The notes under the pieces were generated by a model. The model did no database searches and was not told the DNA's origin. It saw only the letters and a program-made list of their open reading frames with translations. Shown piece by piece: positions 22,218-30,857 of a DNA stretch of 34,393 nucleotides (position 1 is its first letter; each line of letters starts with the position of its first letter). Source of the stretch: an uncultured Eubacteriales bacterium (GTDB taxonomy: Bacteria > Bacillota > Clostridia > Christensenellales > Aristaeellaceae); NCBI GenBank assembly GCA_902796025.1, contig CADBNW010000211.1, forward strand, positions 1 to 34,393, read 5' to 3'. The position numbers and the translations under genes are program-made.

Positions 22218-23258
22218 TTACTTAAGCAGCGCGCTCAGCTTTTTGGCGATCGCCCTGTGCGTCACCTTTCCCGGATGGTACCTGCTGCCCATGCCGCCCC
22301 GGGGCAGGCGGTATAAGTCCACGGGCACAAAGAACTCCGCTTTCGTTCCGCCCTGGCAGCTGCGCCGTACCGCCTCGCTTAGCGCGTCATGCACCGGGCC
22401 GCTTGTGTAAAAGCTCATCCATACGATGCGCGCGCCGGGGTTCAGGGCAGCTACGCGCTTAATAAAGGCGTGCGCCCCCTCAGTCAGGCGCTCCATATCC
22501 TCCGGGCTGTCGGTAAGCTTGTACGTCTTGCCGCTCGCCGGGTCGGTAAAGGGCGGCTGCTGGATAGCATTATTGTCATTTGTGCCAAGGGCGATCACCA
22601 CGCAGTCCGGCTGAAAGGCAAAGTCGTAGGGGCGCTCGTCAAGCGTCCCATACAAACGCTCGTAAATGGCGGGGATGGTGCGGGGCTCGTTGTTCCACGC
22701 GCTTATGACCCCCGCGCCGCTTATCGCGACCACATTGTACTGCGCGTTCAGCGCGTCTGCGGTCAGGCGGGTGTAGTTGTCGCGGGAGCTGAAGATCATG
22801 GGCAGCCACTCGTCAAACTTCACTGGCCCCCGGCCGCCCTCGCCCGCGGTGATGGAGTCGCCAATGAATTCGATCTTCCGCTTTTTCGGCGGCACGGGGA
22901 TCAATTCCCCGTCGCCCCGAACGCGCAAAAGCACCGCCTTGCTCCCGTCAAAAAACGGCATCGTCTCTTTTATAATTCGCACCCTGTGCGTCCGCTTAGG
23001 CTCCATGCCCAAAAAGGCGGTGTACCAGTGCTTTCCCTCAAGCGGCGAAAACGTCTGCGCGCACAGATCGTCCACCTCGATGCTCAGATAGGGGCGGCGC
23101 AGATCGTATTTTGCCTCGATCTCCACCTCGAAGCGGCTGCCCGTGACCCAGATCTCGGCCTGCGCGCCGCTCCAGAACAGCTCGAAGCCCTCCTGCCCCG
23201 CGTCAAACCTGCCGCTCAACAGCACCTGCGGGCAGAGTCTCAGGCTTATAGCCTTCAA
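22218..23258 (-). CDS. SGNH/GDSL esterase, CE2-like two-domain acetylesterase
   Basis: The 346-residue product has an N-terminal jelly-roll-like domain (residues 1-130: GFELFWSGAQAEIWVTGSRFEVEIEA) and a C-terminal SGNH hydrolase domain: block I IEFIGDSITAGEG with the nucleophile Ser near residue 136, block III VVIALGTNDNN, and block V YHPGKVTH with the catalytic His. The usual Asp two residues before that His (DxxH) is absent; CE2 enzymes with only a Ser-His dyad are known. It likely removes acetyl groups from sugars. No signal peptide. The start is TTG 23258, overlapping the stop codon of the GH2 gene (ATTGA), with GGAGGAAGG 13 bases upstream, so the two are co-translated. Confidence 0.82.
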   Translation of the reverse strand: MKAISLRLCPQVLLSGRFDAGQEGFELFWSGAQAEIWVTGSRFEVEIEAKYDLRRPYLSIEVDDLCAQTFSPLEGKHWYTAFLGMEPKRTHRVRIIKETMPFFDGSKAVLLRVRGDGELIPVPPKKRKIEFIGDSITAGEGGRGPVKFDEWLPMIFSSRDNYTRLTADALNAQYNVVAISGAGVISAWNNEPRTIPAIYERLYGTLDERPYDFAFQPDCVVIALGTNDNNAIQQPPFTDPASGKTYKLTDSPEDMERLTEGAHAFIKRVAALNPGARIVWMSFYTSGPVHDALSEAVRRSCQGGTKAEFFVPVDLYRLPRGGMGSRYHPGKVTHRAIAKKLSALLK

Positions 23259-24967
23259 TCCTCGATCGCCGCCTTCCTCCTGTTGATTTCGAAGAAGACA
23301 TCCGTGTCAAACTTGGGTGTGCGGTCGTAATAGTACAGGCCGTTTCGCTCCTGCTCCACGTCCGTAAGCTGGGTATAGCAAAAGCCGATGTGCCGGGGAT
23401 TGTCAAGCAGCGCATCCGTAAGGCCCTTGTAGCGCTTTATCAGCTCCTCCTCGGTCTTCGGGCCGTCGCCGTAGCCCCAGCCCGCGCCGTCGGGGTTCCA
23501 GCCGATGCCGCCGTACTCGCTGATGAACACGGGCAGGTCGCCCTCGTAATCCCGCTTGCGCAGGTTATCGTAAAACACCTTTCCCGGCGCGTAGCGCTGG
23601 GCGTAGAGCGCTGGATCCTGGCAGTAGTCGTGCGTGTCGTAGATGTCGGTCAGCGCGTGGGTGCCGCCGGAAGCGTCGATGCAGGGGCGCGTCGGGTCGA
23701 AGGCCTTGGTCACCTGATAGCTAAGGCGCATCATCGCGTCCCTTGCGCCGTTGTTGTTTTCGCCCCAGGTCTCGTTCCAGGGGCACCAGCCAATGATGCA
23801 GGGGGCGTTGTAGTCGCGCTTAAGCACCTGCAGCCACTCGTCCAGGAAGATCGCGGGCGTCGCCGCGTTTTTGGGATCGATGCCCCAGCTGGCAAACTCG
23901 CCCCAGCACAGATAGCCCAGCTTGTCCGCCCAGTACAAAAAGCGCTGCTCGAACACCTTCTGGTGCAGGCGCGCGCCGTTGAAGCCCAGCGCCAGCGAGC
24001 GTATGATGTCGTTTTTAAGTTCGTCGTCCGTGGGCGCGGTGTAGATGCCGTCCGGATAGAAGCCCTGATCCAGCACCAGACGCTGGAACACGCTCTTTCC
24101 GTTTATCAGGAACTTTCCGCCCTTAAGCTCTATCGTGCGCAGGCCGAAATAGCTTTTTACCTCGTCAAGCGCCGCGCCGTCCCGCGTAAGGCTCAGCTTC
24201 AGATCGTACAGATTGCCTTCCCCGACGTTCCAAAGCTTCGGCTCCGGCACGATCATTAGCAGCCTTGCCGCGTTTCCCGCCGCGTCGCACTCCGCCTCGG
24301 TCACGTATTCGCCCTCAAAAGAGGCCTCCGCCTTCAAAAGGCAGTTTGCCGCGTCCCCGTCGATCTCCGCCTCCAGCAAAAGCGTTCCGTTTATGCCGTC
24401 CGGGGTCATGCGGATGCTTTTGATGCGCGTCTCGTTCGTCCACTCCAGCCACACCGTCTGCCAGATGCCGGTGGTGCGGGTGTAGAAGCAGCCGTGGGAT
24501 TTATAGCGATAGCTCTGCTTTCCGTAGGGCTGCAGGCCGGAGAGCTGATCGTCCTGGGCGCAGACCGTCACGACGTTTTCGCCCAGGTTCAACTGATCCG
24601 TGATCTCCAGCTGAAAGCTCGCGTATCCGCCCCGGTGCGTGCCGGCGCTCATGCCGTTGATCCACACCTCGCAGGCGTAATCCACCGCGCCGAAGTTCAG
24701 AAACACGCGCTTTCCATAGGCTTCTTCGGGCAGGACAAACGTGCGCCTGTACCACACGGCCTTCATAAAATCTTTGTACTCCACGCCGGACAATTTGCTT
24801 TCCGGGCAGAAAGGCACCGTGATCTTTCCCTCCAGCGCGCCCTTTTGCAGCACGCCGCGCTCCCGTCCGGAATTCCCGTGGTCGATCTCAAACTCCCACT
24901 GGCCATTCAGGCACAGCCAGCTCTCCCGCTCAAACTGCGGTCTTGGATATTCGCTCCTTGGCACCAT
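23255..24967 (-). CDS. Glycoside hydrolase family 2 (beta-galactosidase/glucuronidase-like)
   Basis: The 570-residue product has the GH2 three-domain form: sugar-binding domain (ESWLCLNGQWEFEID, VWYRRTFVLPEEAYGKRVFLNFGAVDYACEVWINGMSAGTHRGGY), immunoglobulin-like domain, and TIM barrel (FLINGKSVFQRLVLDQGFYPDG). The acid/base is in GWCPWNETWG (Glu near residue 399) and the nucleophile in VFISEYGGIGW (Glu near 482). It is shorter than LacZ and lacks the C-terminal domains. No signal peptide. ATG 24967 is chosen because GGGAGGA sits 7 bases upstream; a longer frame to 25021 would pass the promoter. Exact sugar specificity cannot be read. Confidence 0.9.
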   Translation of the reverse strand: MVPRSEYPRPQFERESWLCLNGQWEFEIDHGNSGRERGVLQKGALEGKITVPFCPESKLSGVEYKDFMKAVWYRRTFVLPEEAYGKRVFLNFGAVDYACEVWINGMSAGTHRGGYASFQLEITDQLNLGENVVTVCAQDDQLSGLQPYGKQSYRYKSHGCFYTRTTGIWQTVWLEWTNETRIKSIRMTPDGINGTLLLEAEIDGDAANCLLKAEASFEGEYVTEAECDAAGNAARLLMIVPEPKLWNVGEGNLYDLKLSLTRDGAALDEVKSYFGLRTIELKGGKFLINGKSVFQRLVLDQGFYPDGIYTAPTDDELKNDIIRSLALGFNGARLHQKVFEQRFLYWADKLGYLCWGEFASWGIDPKNAATPAIFLDEWLQVLKRDYNAPCIIGWCPWNETWGENNNGARDAMMRLSYQVTKAFDPTRPCIDASGGTHALTDIYDTHDYCQDPALYAQRYAPGKVFYDNLRKRDYEGDLPVFISEYGGIGWNPDGAGWGYGDGPKTEEELIKRYKGLTDALLDNPRHIGFCYTQLTDVEQERNGLYYYDRTPKFDTDVFFEINRRKAAIED

Positions 24968-25019
24968 ATGCATTCCTCCCTGCGGCAAAGCCGCCAAGCA
25001 TTTTGATCGCTGCACGGCC

Positions 25020-25048
25020 ATTATACCACATTTGCCCCCGCCTGGCTA
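25020..25048 (-). promoter_or_regulatory. Promoter of the GH2-esterase operon
   Basis: Minus strand: -10 TATAAT (25020-25025) with a poor -35 TAGCCA (25043-25048) at 17 bases. The weak -35 suggests an activator may be needed. Confidence 0.5.
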
Positions 25049-25096
25049 CTGCCTGATCCTTTGATTTTTTCGCTTTTCTCCCCCTCAAAAAGCGCC

Positions 25097-25126
25097 TTGA
25101 AAACCCCACCCCGTTTCGGGTATAAT
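25097..25126 (+). promoter_or_regulatory. Promoter of the GH63/MGH1-like gene
   Basis: -35 TTGAAA (25097-25102), 18-base spacer, -10 TATAAT (25121-25126). Divergent from the GH2 promoter, about 50 bases apart. Confidence 0.65.
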
Positions 25127-25185
25127 GAAAAAGGCGCCTGAGCGCTTTTTCAAATACAGGCCGCCAAAGCTTAGGAGGATCATCT

Positions 25186-26454
25186 ATGGAAGCAAGGATC
25201 GCAAAATGCGCGGAGGAGCTCAAACAGTTTATTCTAAACAGCTGCGGCGGCATGACGCGAAAGCCCGCAGGCCGCCTTACGCATCCCTATATCACCCCCA
25301 CCTCCGAGGACAGCCCCTACTATTCCGACAACCTCTGGGACTGGGACAGTTGGCTGGCCGCGATCGCCCTTCAGCAGGCGGAGGCGGACCTTGGCGACGA
25401 CAGGTTCGCCGCCTTTGAACGCGGCAGCGCCCTCAACTTTCTTGATTTCTGCGCGCAGGACGGCTATATGCCCATCTGCGTCACCCCGGATCGGGATCTG
25501 AACATCCCCGGCCTTGACGACCTTCGAAGCACCAACATGCACAAGCCCGTCTTGTGCCAGATGATCGCCTCCATCGTGCAAAAGGACAGCCGCGATCTAT
25601 CCTGGCTTAGGCCTCACATTCCAAAGCTCGAGGCCTTTTTAGATCGCTACACCCAGGAGTTTACCGAGCCGGAGACCGGCCTTTACCGCTGGAAGGACGA
25701 TTTTGCCGTGGGCGTGGACAACGACCCCGCCGTGTTCTTCCGTCCCGCAAGCTCCTGCGGCTCCATCTATTTGAACAGCCTCATGTACCGGGAGCTGCTG
25801 GCCATGGGCTACCTTATGGAGATGCTGGGCGACATGGAAAAGGCAAACGCCTGGCGCCTTAAGGCGACCATGCTGCGAAGCGCGGTCAACCGCTACTGCT
25901 GGGACAAGCGCGACGGCACGTACTACAGCGTGGACTTTTGCCTAAGGCCGGTGGAAAAGGACGCCTGGCTCCACCACGGCGCGCCCCGGGATTACCCCTG
26001 CCTTTTGATGCGCATCGACAGCTGGACGAGCTTCATGCCCCTGTGGGCAGGGCTTTGCAGCCGCGAGCAGGCAGAGCGCATGCTTTTGCGCCTTATGGAC
26101 GAAAAGACCTTCCAGTGCCGGGGCGGCGTTCGCAGCCTGTCCCGCCTTGAAAAAATGTACGATCTGCGCGCCTCCAACAACCCCTCCAACTGGCGCGGCC
26201 CGGTGTGGGGTGTCAGCAACTTCATGCTGTTTTCCGGCCTCGTCCGCTACGGCTTTTTCGACGAGGCAAGGGAGCTTGCCCAAAAGACAGTGCTGCTTTT
26301 TGGCAGGGATCTTGAGCAAAACGGCTGCCTGCACGAGTACTACGATCCCGACAGCCTGGAGCCCATCGTCACCCACGGCTTTGAAAACTGGAACTATCTG
26401 GTGCTCAACATGATCGCCTGGCTTGAAAACCGGCGCTTCGTGGATACCTTCTAA
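25186..26454 (+). CDS. MGH1/GH63-like (alpha/alpha)6-barrel glycoside hydrolase
   Basis: The 422-residue product resembles the GH63-type glucosidases and mannosylglycerate hydrolase-like proteins: YYSDNLWDWDSWLAAIAL near residue 45, DDFAVGVDNDPAVFF near 180, NPSNWRGPVWGVSNFM near 337, HEYYDPDSLEP near 385 and FENWNYLVLNMIAW at the end. These families cleave alpha-glucosides or glucosyl/mannosyl-glycerate by inversion; the acid is probably in the DNDP segment and the base in HEYYDP, by analogy. No signal peptide. AGGAGG lies seven bases before ATG 25186. The aldo/keto reductase gene follows 50 bases later and may be co-transcribed. Confidence 0.82.
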   Translation: MEARIAKCAEELKQFILNSCGGMTRKPAGRLTHPYITPTSEDSPYYSDNLWDWDSWLAAIALQQAEADLGDDRFAAFERGSALNFLDFCAQDGYMPICVTPDRDLNIPGLDDLRSTNMHKPVLCQMIASIVQKDSRDLSWLRPHIPKLEAFLDRYTQEFTEPETGLYRWKDDFAVGVDNDPAVFFRPASSCGSIYLNSLMYRELLAMGYLMEMLGDMEKANAWRLKATMLRSAVNRYCWDKRDGTYYSVDFCLRPVEKDAWLHHGAPRDYPCLLMRIDSWTSFMPLWAGLCSREQAERMLLRLMDEKTFQCRGGVRSLSRLEKMYDLRASNNPSNWRGPVWGVSNFMLFSGLVRYGFFDEARELAQKTVLLFGRDLEQNGCLHEYYDPDSLEPIVTHGFENWNYLVLNMIAWLENRRFVDTF

Positions 26455-26504
26455 GTCCCCGCCCCTTTCACCTTCCCCTGCGCTGCACTTTTGGAGGAAA
26501 CTTT

Positions 26505-27640
26505 ATGAGCCTTACCTTCGATAAAAAGCTCGTCTTTGGCACGATGAGACTTCCGCTCACCGATCGGGAGGATCCAAAAAGCGTCGATCTTAAGCAGTTC
26601 AGCAAAATGATCGACCTCTACATGGAACGGGGCTTTTGCTATTTCGATACCGCCTATCCCTACCACGGCGAATGCTCCGAAGACGCCGTGAGAAGGGCGC
26701 TGGTTGAGCGCTACCCCAGAGAGCGCTTCCTCTTGGCGGACAAAATGCCGATCCTGCGCGTCCAGGCCCCGGAGGATTACCCTCGCTACTTCGCCCAGCA
26801 GCTGAGCCGCTGCGGCGTTGAGTATTTCGACGTGTATCTTTTGCACAACCTCGGGCGGGACCGCTACATAAACGCCCAGCGCTTCGGCGCGTTCCCCTTT
26901 TTGCGGAGCTAAAGCAAAAGGGGCTTGCACGCCTGATCGGCTTTTCCTTTCACGACGACGCCGATACGCTGGATCAGATCCTAAGCGATCACCCGGAGGT
27001 CGACGTGGTGCAGCTGCAGATCAATTATCTGGACTGGAACGGCAGCGTCGCGCAGTCCGGCCGCTGCTATGAGGTCGCAAAAAAGCACGGCAAAAAGGTC
27101 ATCGTGATGGAGCCGGTAAAGGGCGGCACCCTGGCCAGGCTTCCGGAGCCCGCCATGCAGCTGTTTTGCGATTTTTACGGCAAGGACGCGCCAAGCCCCG
27201 CAAGCCTCGCGATCCGCTTCGCCGCCTCTTTGGACGAGGTCCTGGTGGTCTTAAGCGGCATGAGCAGCATGGAGCAGGTGCTTGACAACACCGCCTGCAT
27301 GCAGAATTTTGTTCCCTTGTCTGCGGATGAACGCGCCTTGACCGAAAGAATCGAGCGCTTCCTCAAAAGCGCCATCGCCGTGCCCTGCACCGCCTGCCGC
27401 TACTGCACGGAGGTCTGTCCCAAAGACATCGCGATCCCGGACTACTTCGGGCTTCTGAACCTCCACGCCGTTACCGGGCAAAAGACCAACATGTACTACC
27501 AGCGCTATTCCATGAACCACGGCAAGGCCTCGGACTGTCTCGCCTGCGGTCTGTGCGAAAAAAACTGTCCCCAGCACATCCCGATCCGCGAAATGCTGAA
27601 AGAGTTTGCCGCCCTCTATGAAGACGCAGCGGCAAAATAA
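26505..27640 (+). pseudogene. Aldo/keto reductase with 4Fe-4S ferredoxin domain, broken by a frameshift
   Basis: Two reading frames join into one ~378-residue protein. Frame 1 (26505-26912): LVFGTMRLPLTD, ERGFCYFDTAYPYHGECSED, RFLLADKMPI and DVYLLHNLGRD, the AKR barrel start with the catalytic Asp/Tyr/Lys/His set. Frame 2 (from about 26903, to 27640): ELKQKGLARLIGFSFHDDAD, VVQLQINYLDWN, KVIVMEPVKGGTL, then the Fe-S domain CTACRYCTEVCPKDIAIP and CLACGLCEKNCPQHIPI. The break is at a CCCC-TTTTT run near 26893-26902: one more base there restores FPFFAELKQKGLARLIGFS. A homopolymer error in assembly, a recent mutation or phase variation are all possible. GGAGG lies seven bases before ATG 26505. Without the break it would be an oxidoreductase linking sugar or aldehyde reduction to Fe-S electron transfer. 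Confidence 0.85.
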
Positions 27641-28241
27641 GCCTGAAATCCCCGTGACCAATAAATCAGAGCGCCTCTGGGATCAGCTTTTGCGCGTGCA
27701 GACGGGCGGGAAGGAGGCGTTTCTAAGCGCCAAATACCTGCCCTACGAGCCAACGCCCTACCCGGTTTTGCTGCGCCTTGCAGACAGCGGCCTCATTTCC
27801 CCCGCCGACCACGTGCTGGACTACGGCTGCGGCAAGGGCCGGGCGGCGTTTTTGCTTTCCTATCGCCTCGGCTGCCGCGCAAGCGGCGTCGACCGCTCCG
27901 AAAAGCTGATCGCCCTGGCGCAGCAAAACCTTATGGCCTTTCCAAGGCCGGAGCTCGTGCGCTTTGCCTGTCAAAGCGCGGAGCGCTATGCCCCTATGGA
28001 CGAAAACGTGTTTTATTTCTTTAACCCCTTCTCCGCCGCGGTGCTCGAAGTCGTACTAAAGCGCATCTTATCTGGCGGCAAGGGAAAGCGCCTGCTGTTT
28101 TACTATCCGGACGAAGCGTACCTTTCGGTGCTTTCGCGGCATCCCCGCCTTCACCAAAGCGCCCGGATCGACTGCCGCGACCTCTTTGAAGGAAACGATC
28201 CCCGGGAAGAGCTTCTGGCCTACGACATCGAAAGCGCGTAG
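27618..28241 (+). CDS. SAM-dependent methyltransferase
   Basis: The product (207 residues from ATG 27618) has the class I methyltransferase motif I DHVLDYGCGKGRAAFLLSYRLG near residues 63-84, then an acidic SGVDRSEKLIALAQQNL and a motif IV-like NVFYFFNPFSAAVLE. The N-terminal part LWDQLLRVQTGGKEAFLSAKYLPYEPTPY looks conserved. Substrate unknown. The start is uncertain: ATG 27618 overlaps the aldo/keto reductase end by 23 bases, while GTG 27654 lies 13 bases after it; neither has a strong ribosome site. The location suggests coupling to the reductase gene. Confidence 0.8.
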   Translation: MKTQRQNKPEIPVTNKSERLWDQLLRVQTGGKEAFLSAKYLPYEPTPYPVLLRLADSGLISPADHVLDYGCGKGRAAFLLSYRLGCRASGVDRSEKLIALAQQNLMAFPRPELVRFACQSAERYAPMDENVFYFFNPFSAAVLEVVLKRILSGGKGKRLLFYYPDEAYLSVLSRHPRLHQSARIDCRDLFEGNDPREELLAYDIESA

Positions 28242-28337
28242 GCCTTTTATCGTTTCATAAACTTTACAGCGCGCTTTAGCTTGCATTTAGGTTTTTCCGC
28301 TACAATACGCGCATAAAGCAAAAAGGAGTTGAAGCGT

Positions 28338-29708
28338 ATGAAAAAGCTTTTTGCACTCGTTACCGCATTTGCCCTTTTGACCTGCCTGCTGCTTGCCGGG
28401 GCCGAGGTGCCCGGCGGAAATCCTCCCGGCGATCCCCCCTCCGGCGGCATGGGCACCCCGCCCGGCGGCTTTGGCGGCAATACCCCGCCAGGAGGCGGCG
28501 CCTCGTCCTTCGAGTACGCGGCGGTCACCACGCTTTTTGAAGCAACACAGGTTTCTGACGGGGTCTATTCCTCCGATACCGCGGACGTCAGCGCCCTGAT
28601 CGTCGATACCGCCGAGGCCGTCACCCTCGAAAACCCCAGCGTCAGCAAATCCGGCGATTCCGACGGCGGCGACAACTGCAACTTTTACGGCCTGAACGCG
28701 GCGCTTTTGGTGATGGGCGGCTCCACCACGACCATCACGGGCGGCACGGTCACCTCCAGCGCTTCCGGCGCAAACGGCGTGTTCTGCTACGGCGGAAACG
28801 GCGGCCAAAATGGCGGAACGGGCGACGGCACCACCCTGATCCTCTCCGATACCGTCATCACCACAAGCGGCCAGGGCTCCGGCGGCATCATGACGACGGG
28901 CGGCGGCGTGACCTACGCCTATGACCTCACGGTCGAGACCAGCGGCGGTTCCTCCGCGCCCATCCGCACCGACCGGGGTGGCGGCACCGTGGTCGTGGAC
29001 GGCGGCAGCTACACCTCAAACGGTCTGGGCTCCCCCGCGATCTATTCGACCGCAGACATCTCCGTAAGCAACGCGCAGCTCGTTTCCAATCTCTCCGAGG
29101 GCGTTTGCATCGAGGGACAAAACTCCATCACCCTCACCAACTGCGATCTAACGGCCAACAACACCCAGATGAACGGCAACGCCACCTTCCTGGATTCGAT
29201 CATGATCTATCAGTCCATGAGCGGCGACGCAGACAGCGGCACCTCCTCCTTCACCATGACGGGCGGCAGCCTTACAAGCCTAAGCGGCCACATGTTCCAC
29301 GTCACAAACACCCACGCCCTGATCACGCTTAGCGGCGTGTCCCTCGTAAACAGCGGCAGCGACGTGCTTCTCTCCGTATGCGACGACGGCTGGAGCGGCG
29401 CGGACAACATCTGCGAATTCATAGCCGACGCTCAGGCGCTATCCGGCAGCATCCTCGTGGGCGACGACTCCACCCTCACCCTCACCCTGCAAAACGGCTC
29501 CAGCTTTGAAGGCAGCATAAGCGGCGAGATCACGAACGCCAAGGGAAACGTCGTCTCCACCCAGACGGGCAGCGTGAACGTGATTTTAGATAGCAGCTCC
29601 ACCTGGACCCTCACAGCGGACACGTACATCACCTCCTTTACCGGCGACATCGCAAACGTGGACACAAACGGCTATACCCTCTACGTAAACGGCGAAGCCC
29701 TCAATTGA
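28338..29708 (+). CDS. Secreted parallel beta-helix (adhesin-like) protein
   Basis: The 456-residue product has a signal peptide (MKKLFALVTAFALLTCLLLAGA). A low-complexity Pro/Gly stretch follows (GGNPPGDPPSGG, PPGGFGG, PPGGG; residues 25-55). From residue 90 on it is a right-handed beta-helix type sequence with short repeating turns rich in Gly, Ser, Thr and Asp (TITGGTVTSSASGANGV, LILSDTVITTSGQGSGG, VVVDGGSYTSNG). This is common in surface adhesins and polysaccharide-active proteins; no catalytic site is evident. No sortase signal or membrane anchor is seen. AAAGGAG precedes ATG 28338; a TTG at 28329 in frame is less likely. Ends before a strong terminator. Confidence 0.8.
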   Translation: MKKLFALVTAFALLTCLLLAGAEVPGGNPPGDPPSGGMGTPPGGFGGNTPPGGGASSFEYAAVTTLFEATQVSDGVYSSDTADVSALIVDTAEAVTLENPSVSKSGDSDGGDNCNFYGLNAALLVMGGSTTTITGGTVTSSASGANGVFCYGGNGGQNGGTGDGTTLILSDTVITTSGQGSGGIMTTGGGVTYAYDLTVETSGGSSAPIRTDRGGGTVVVDGGSYTSNGLGSPAIYSTADISVSNAQLVSNLSEGVCIEGQNSITLTNCDLTANNTQMNGNATFLDSIMIYQSMSGDADSGTSSFTMTGGSLTSLSGHMFHVTNTHALITLSGVSLVNSGSDVLLSVCDDGWSGADNICEFIADAQALSGSILVGDDSTLTLTLQNGSSFEGSISGEITNAKGNVVSTQTGSVNVILDSSSTWTLTADTYITSFTGDIANVDTNGYTLYVNGEALN

Positions 29709-29731
29709 TGCGTCCTCCCGCTCGTTCATTC

Positions 29732-29775
29732 AAAAATACCTCTGCCCGCGAACCGCGCGGGCGGAGGTATTTTTC
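29732..29775. terminator. Intrinsic terminator after the beta-helix gene
   Basis: AAAAATACCTCTGCCCGCG / CGCGGGCGGAGGTATTTTT around a short loop: a 19-base stem (one G-T pair) with a T-run on the plus strand. Symmetric, so it could work in both directions. Confidence 0.92.
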
Positions 29776-29805
29776 TTTCCCCGAACAAAAAACGCCCCTG
29801 CGGCG

Positions 29806-29834
29806 TTGACAGCCTTCGCTTTCGGGGCTATAAT
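29806..29834 (+). promoter_or_regulatory. Promoter of the EamA transporter gene
   Basis: -35 TTGACA (29806-29811), 17-base spacer, -10 TATAAT (29829-29834): a full consensus sigma-A promoter about 75 bases before ATG 29910. Confidence 0.85.
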
Positions 29835-29909
29835 CATGCGTGTTATCTATGCGCAACAAAGCAGCCTGCTGCGCGCCGCCTTCCTTCCATCGATGAGGTA
29901 TTCAAAACT

Positions 29910-30794
29910 ATGCTTACCGCAGTGCTTACCGGCCTTATGGTCGTGCTATACTCCTTGCAGTCGCTCTTTACGCGGCTGTACAGCAAATACTACCGTGGCA
30001 GCGACGCTTCCGCGGCGGTGCCGGTGTTTTCGCTGTGCTACGGCCTGATCATCGCCCTGTGCTCCTGGGTCTCGGCGGGCTTTGGCTTTGCCCCCTCCCC
30101 CGCGACCTGGCTTTTCGGCGCGCTGAACGCCGTCATCCTCATGGTCTATAACCTCTCCATGATCCAGGGCGGGCGCGCCGGCTCCTACAGCGCGCTGATG
30201 CTGTGCAGCCTCTCCGGAGGCATCCTTGTGCCGCTCATCTCCGGCTGGCTCTTTCTTAACGAAAAGCTAAGCGCCCTGCAATTGGGCGCGGTCGCGCTGA
30301 TGCTCGTCTCCATCGCCCTTTTGAACAGCAAGGATTTCAGCCTCAAGGGCGCGTCCGGGCGCTTTTTGGGCTGGTGCGCCCTGCTGTTTTTCTCAAACGG
30401 CCTGTACGGCGTGGTGCTGGCCCTGCAGGCGCGAAGGCTTGACGGCGCTGAACGCAGCGAAATGCTGGTGATCCTCTTTGCCCTCTCCGCGCTTTTGAGC
30501 CTTGCGGGCGAGCTGGTCAGCGGCAAGGGGCGGCGGCTTTGTCAGGGCTTTGCCATGGGCTGGCGCTCGCTTGTGTCCCTGCTGCTTTGCTGCGCGTCCG
30601 CGTTTGTCGCGGCGTCGCTTGCGCTTCGCCTTTTGACCCTCGTGCCCTCCGGCCTTTTATACACGGTGGACAACGGAGGCGTGCTGGTCCTTTCCTTCCT
30701 CTACGCCGTTTTGCTCTTCCACGAAAAGCCCCAAAAGCGCGAAACCGCGGGCATCGCGCTCGCGGTCGTCAGCATCATCCTGATCAGCCTGTGA
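29910..30794 (+). CDS. EamA/DMT-family membrane transporter
   Basis: The 294-residue product has ten hydrophobic segments in two repeated halves, the drug/metabolite transporter (EamA) layout. Typical features: short first helix MLTAVLTGLMVVLYSLQSLF, ALNAVILMVYNLSMIQGG, LVPLISGWLFLNEKLSALQLGAVALMLVSIALL closing the first half, and VLVLSFLYAVLLFHEKPQKRETAGIALAVVSIILI closing the second half, each with the family's xEK-x(6-8)-G pattern. Substrate unknown. The ribosome site is weak (GATGAGG, 11 bases upstream). Single gene with its own promoter and terminator. Confidence 0.87.
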   Translation: MLTAVLTGLMVVLYSLQSLFTRLYSKYYRGSDASAAVPVFSLCYGLIIALCSWVSAGFGFAPSPATWLFGALNAVILMVYNLSMIQGGRAGSYSALMLCSLSGGILVPLISGWLFLNEKLSALQLGAVALMLVSIALLNSKDFSLKGASGRFLGWCALLFFSNGLYGVVLALQARRLDGAERSEMLVILFALSALLSLAGELVSGKGRRLCQGFAMGWRSLVSLLLCCASAFVAASLALRLLTLVPSGLLYTVDNGGVLVLSFLYAVLLFHEKPQKRETAGIALAVVSIILISL

Positions 30795-30801
30795 TCGGAT
30801 A

Positions 30802-30852
30802 AGGGGCTGCAAGCCCTGAGAGCTTTTGCGCTTCACAGGACTTGCAGCCCCT
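30802..30852. terminator. Terminator between the convergent EamA and PrsW genes
   Basis: AGGGGCTGCAAG (30802-30813) pairs with CTTGCAGCCCCT (30841-30852), a 12-bp stem, followed on the plus strand by CCCTTTTATC. It lies between two convergent genes and could serve both. Confidence 0.75.
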
Positions 30853-30857
30853 CCCTT

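Noticed and set aside
26893..26912. Programmed -1 frameshift in the aldo/keto reductase
   Set aside because: The run C-TTT-TTG is not a good slippery heptamer and I see no downstream pseudoknot; an indel in a homopolymer explains it better.
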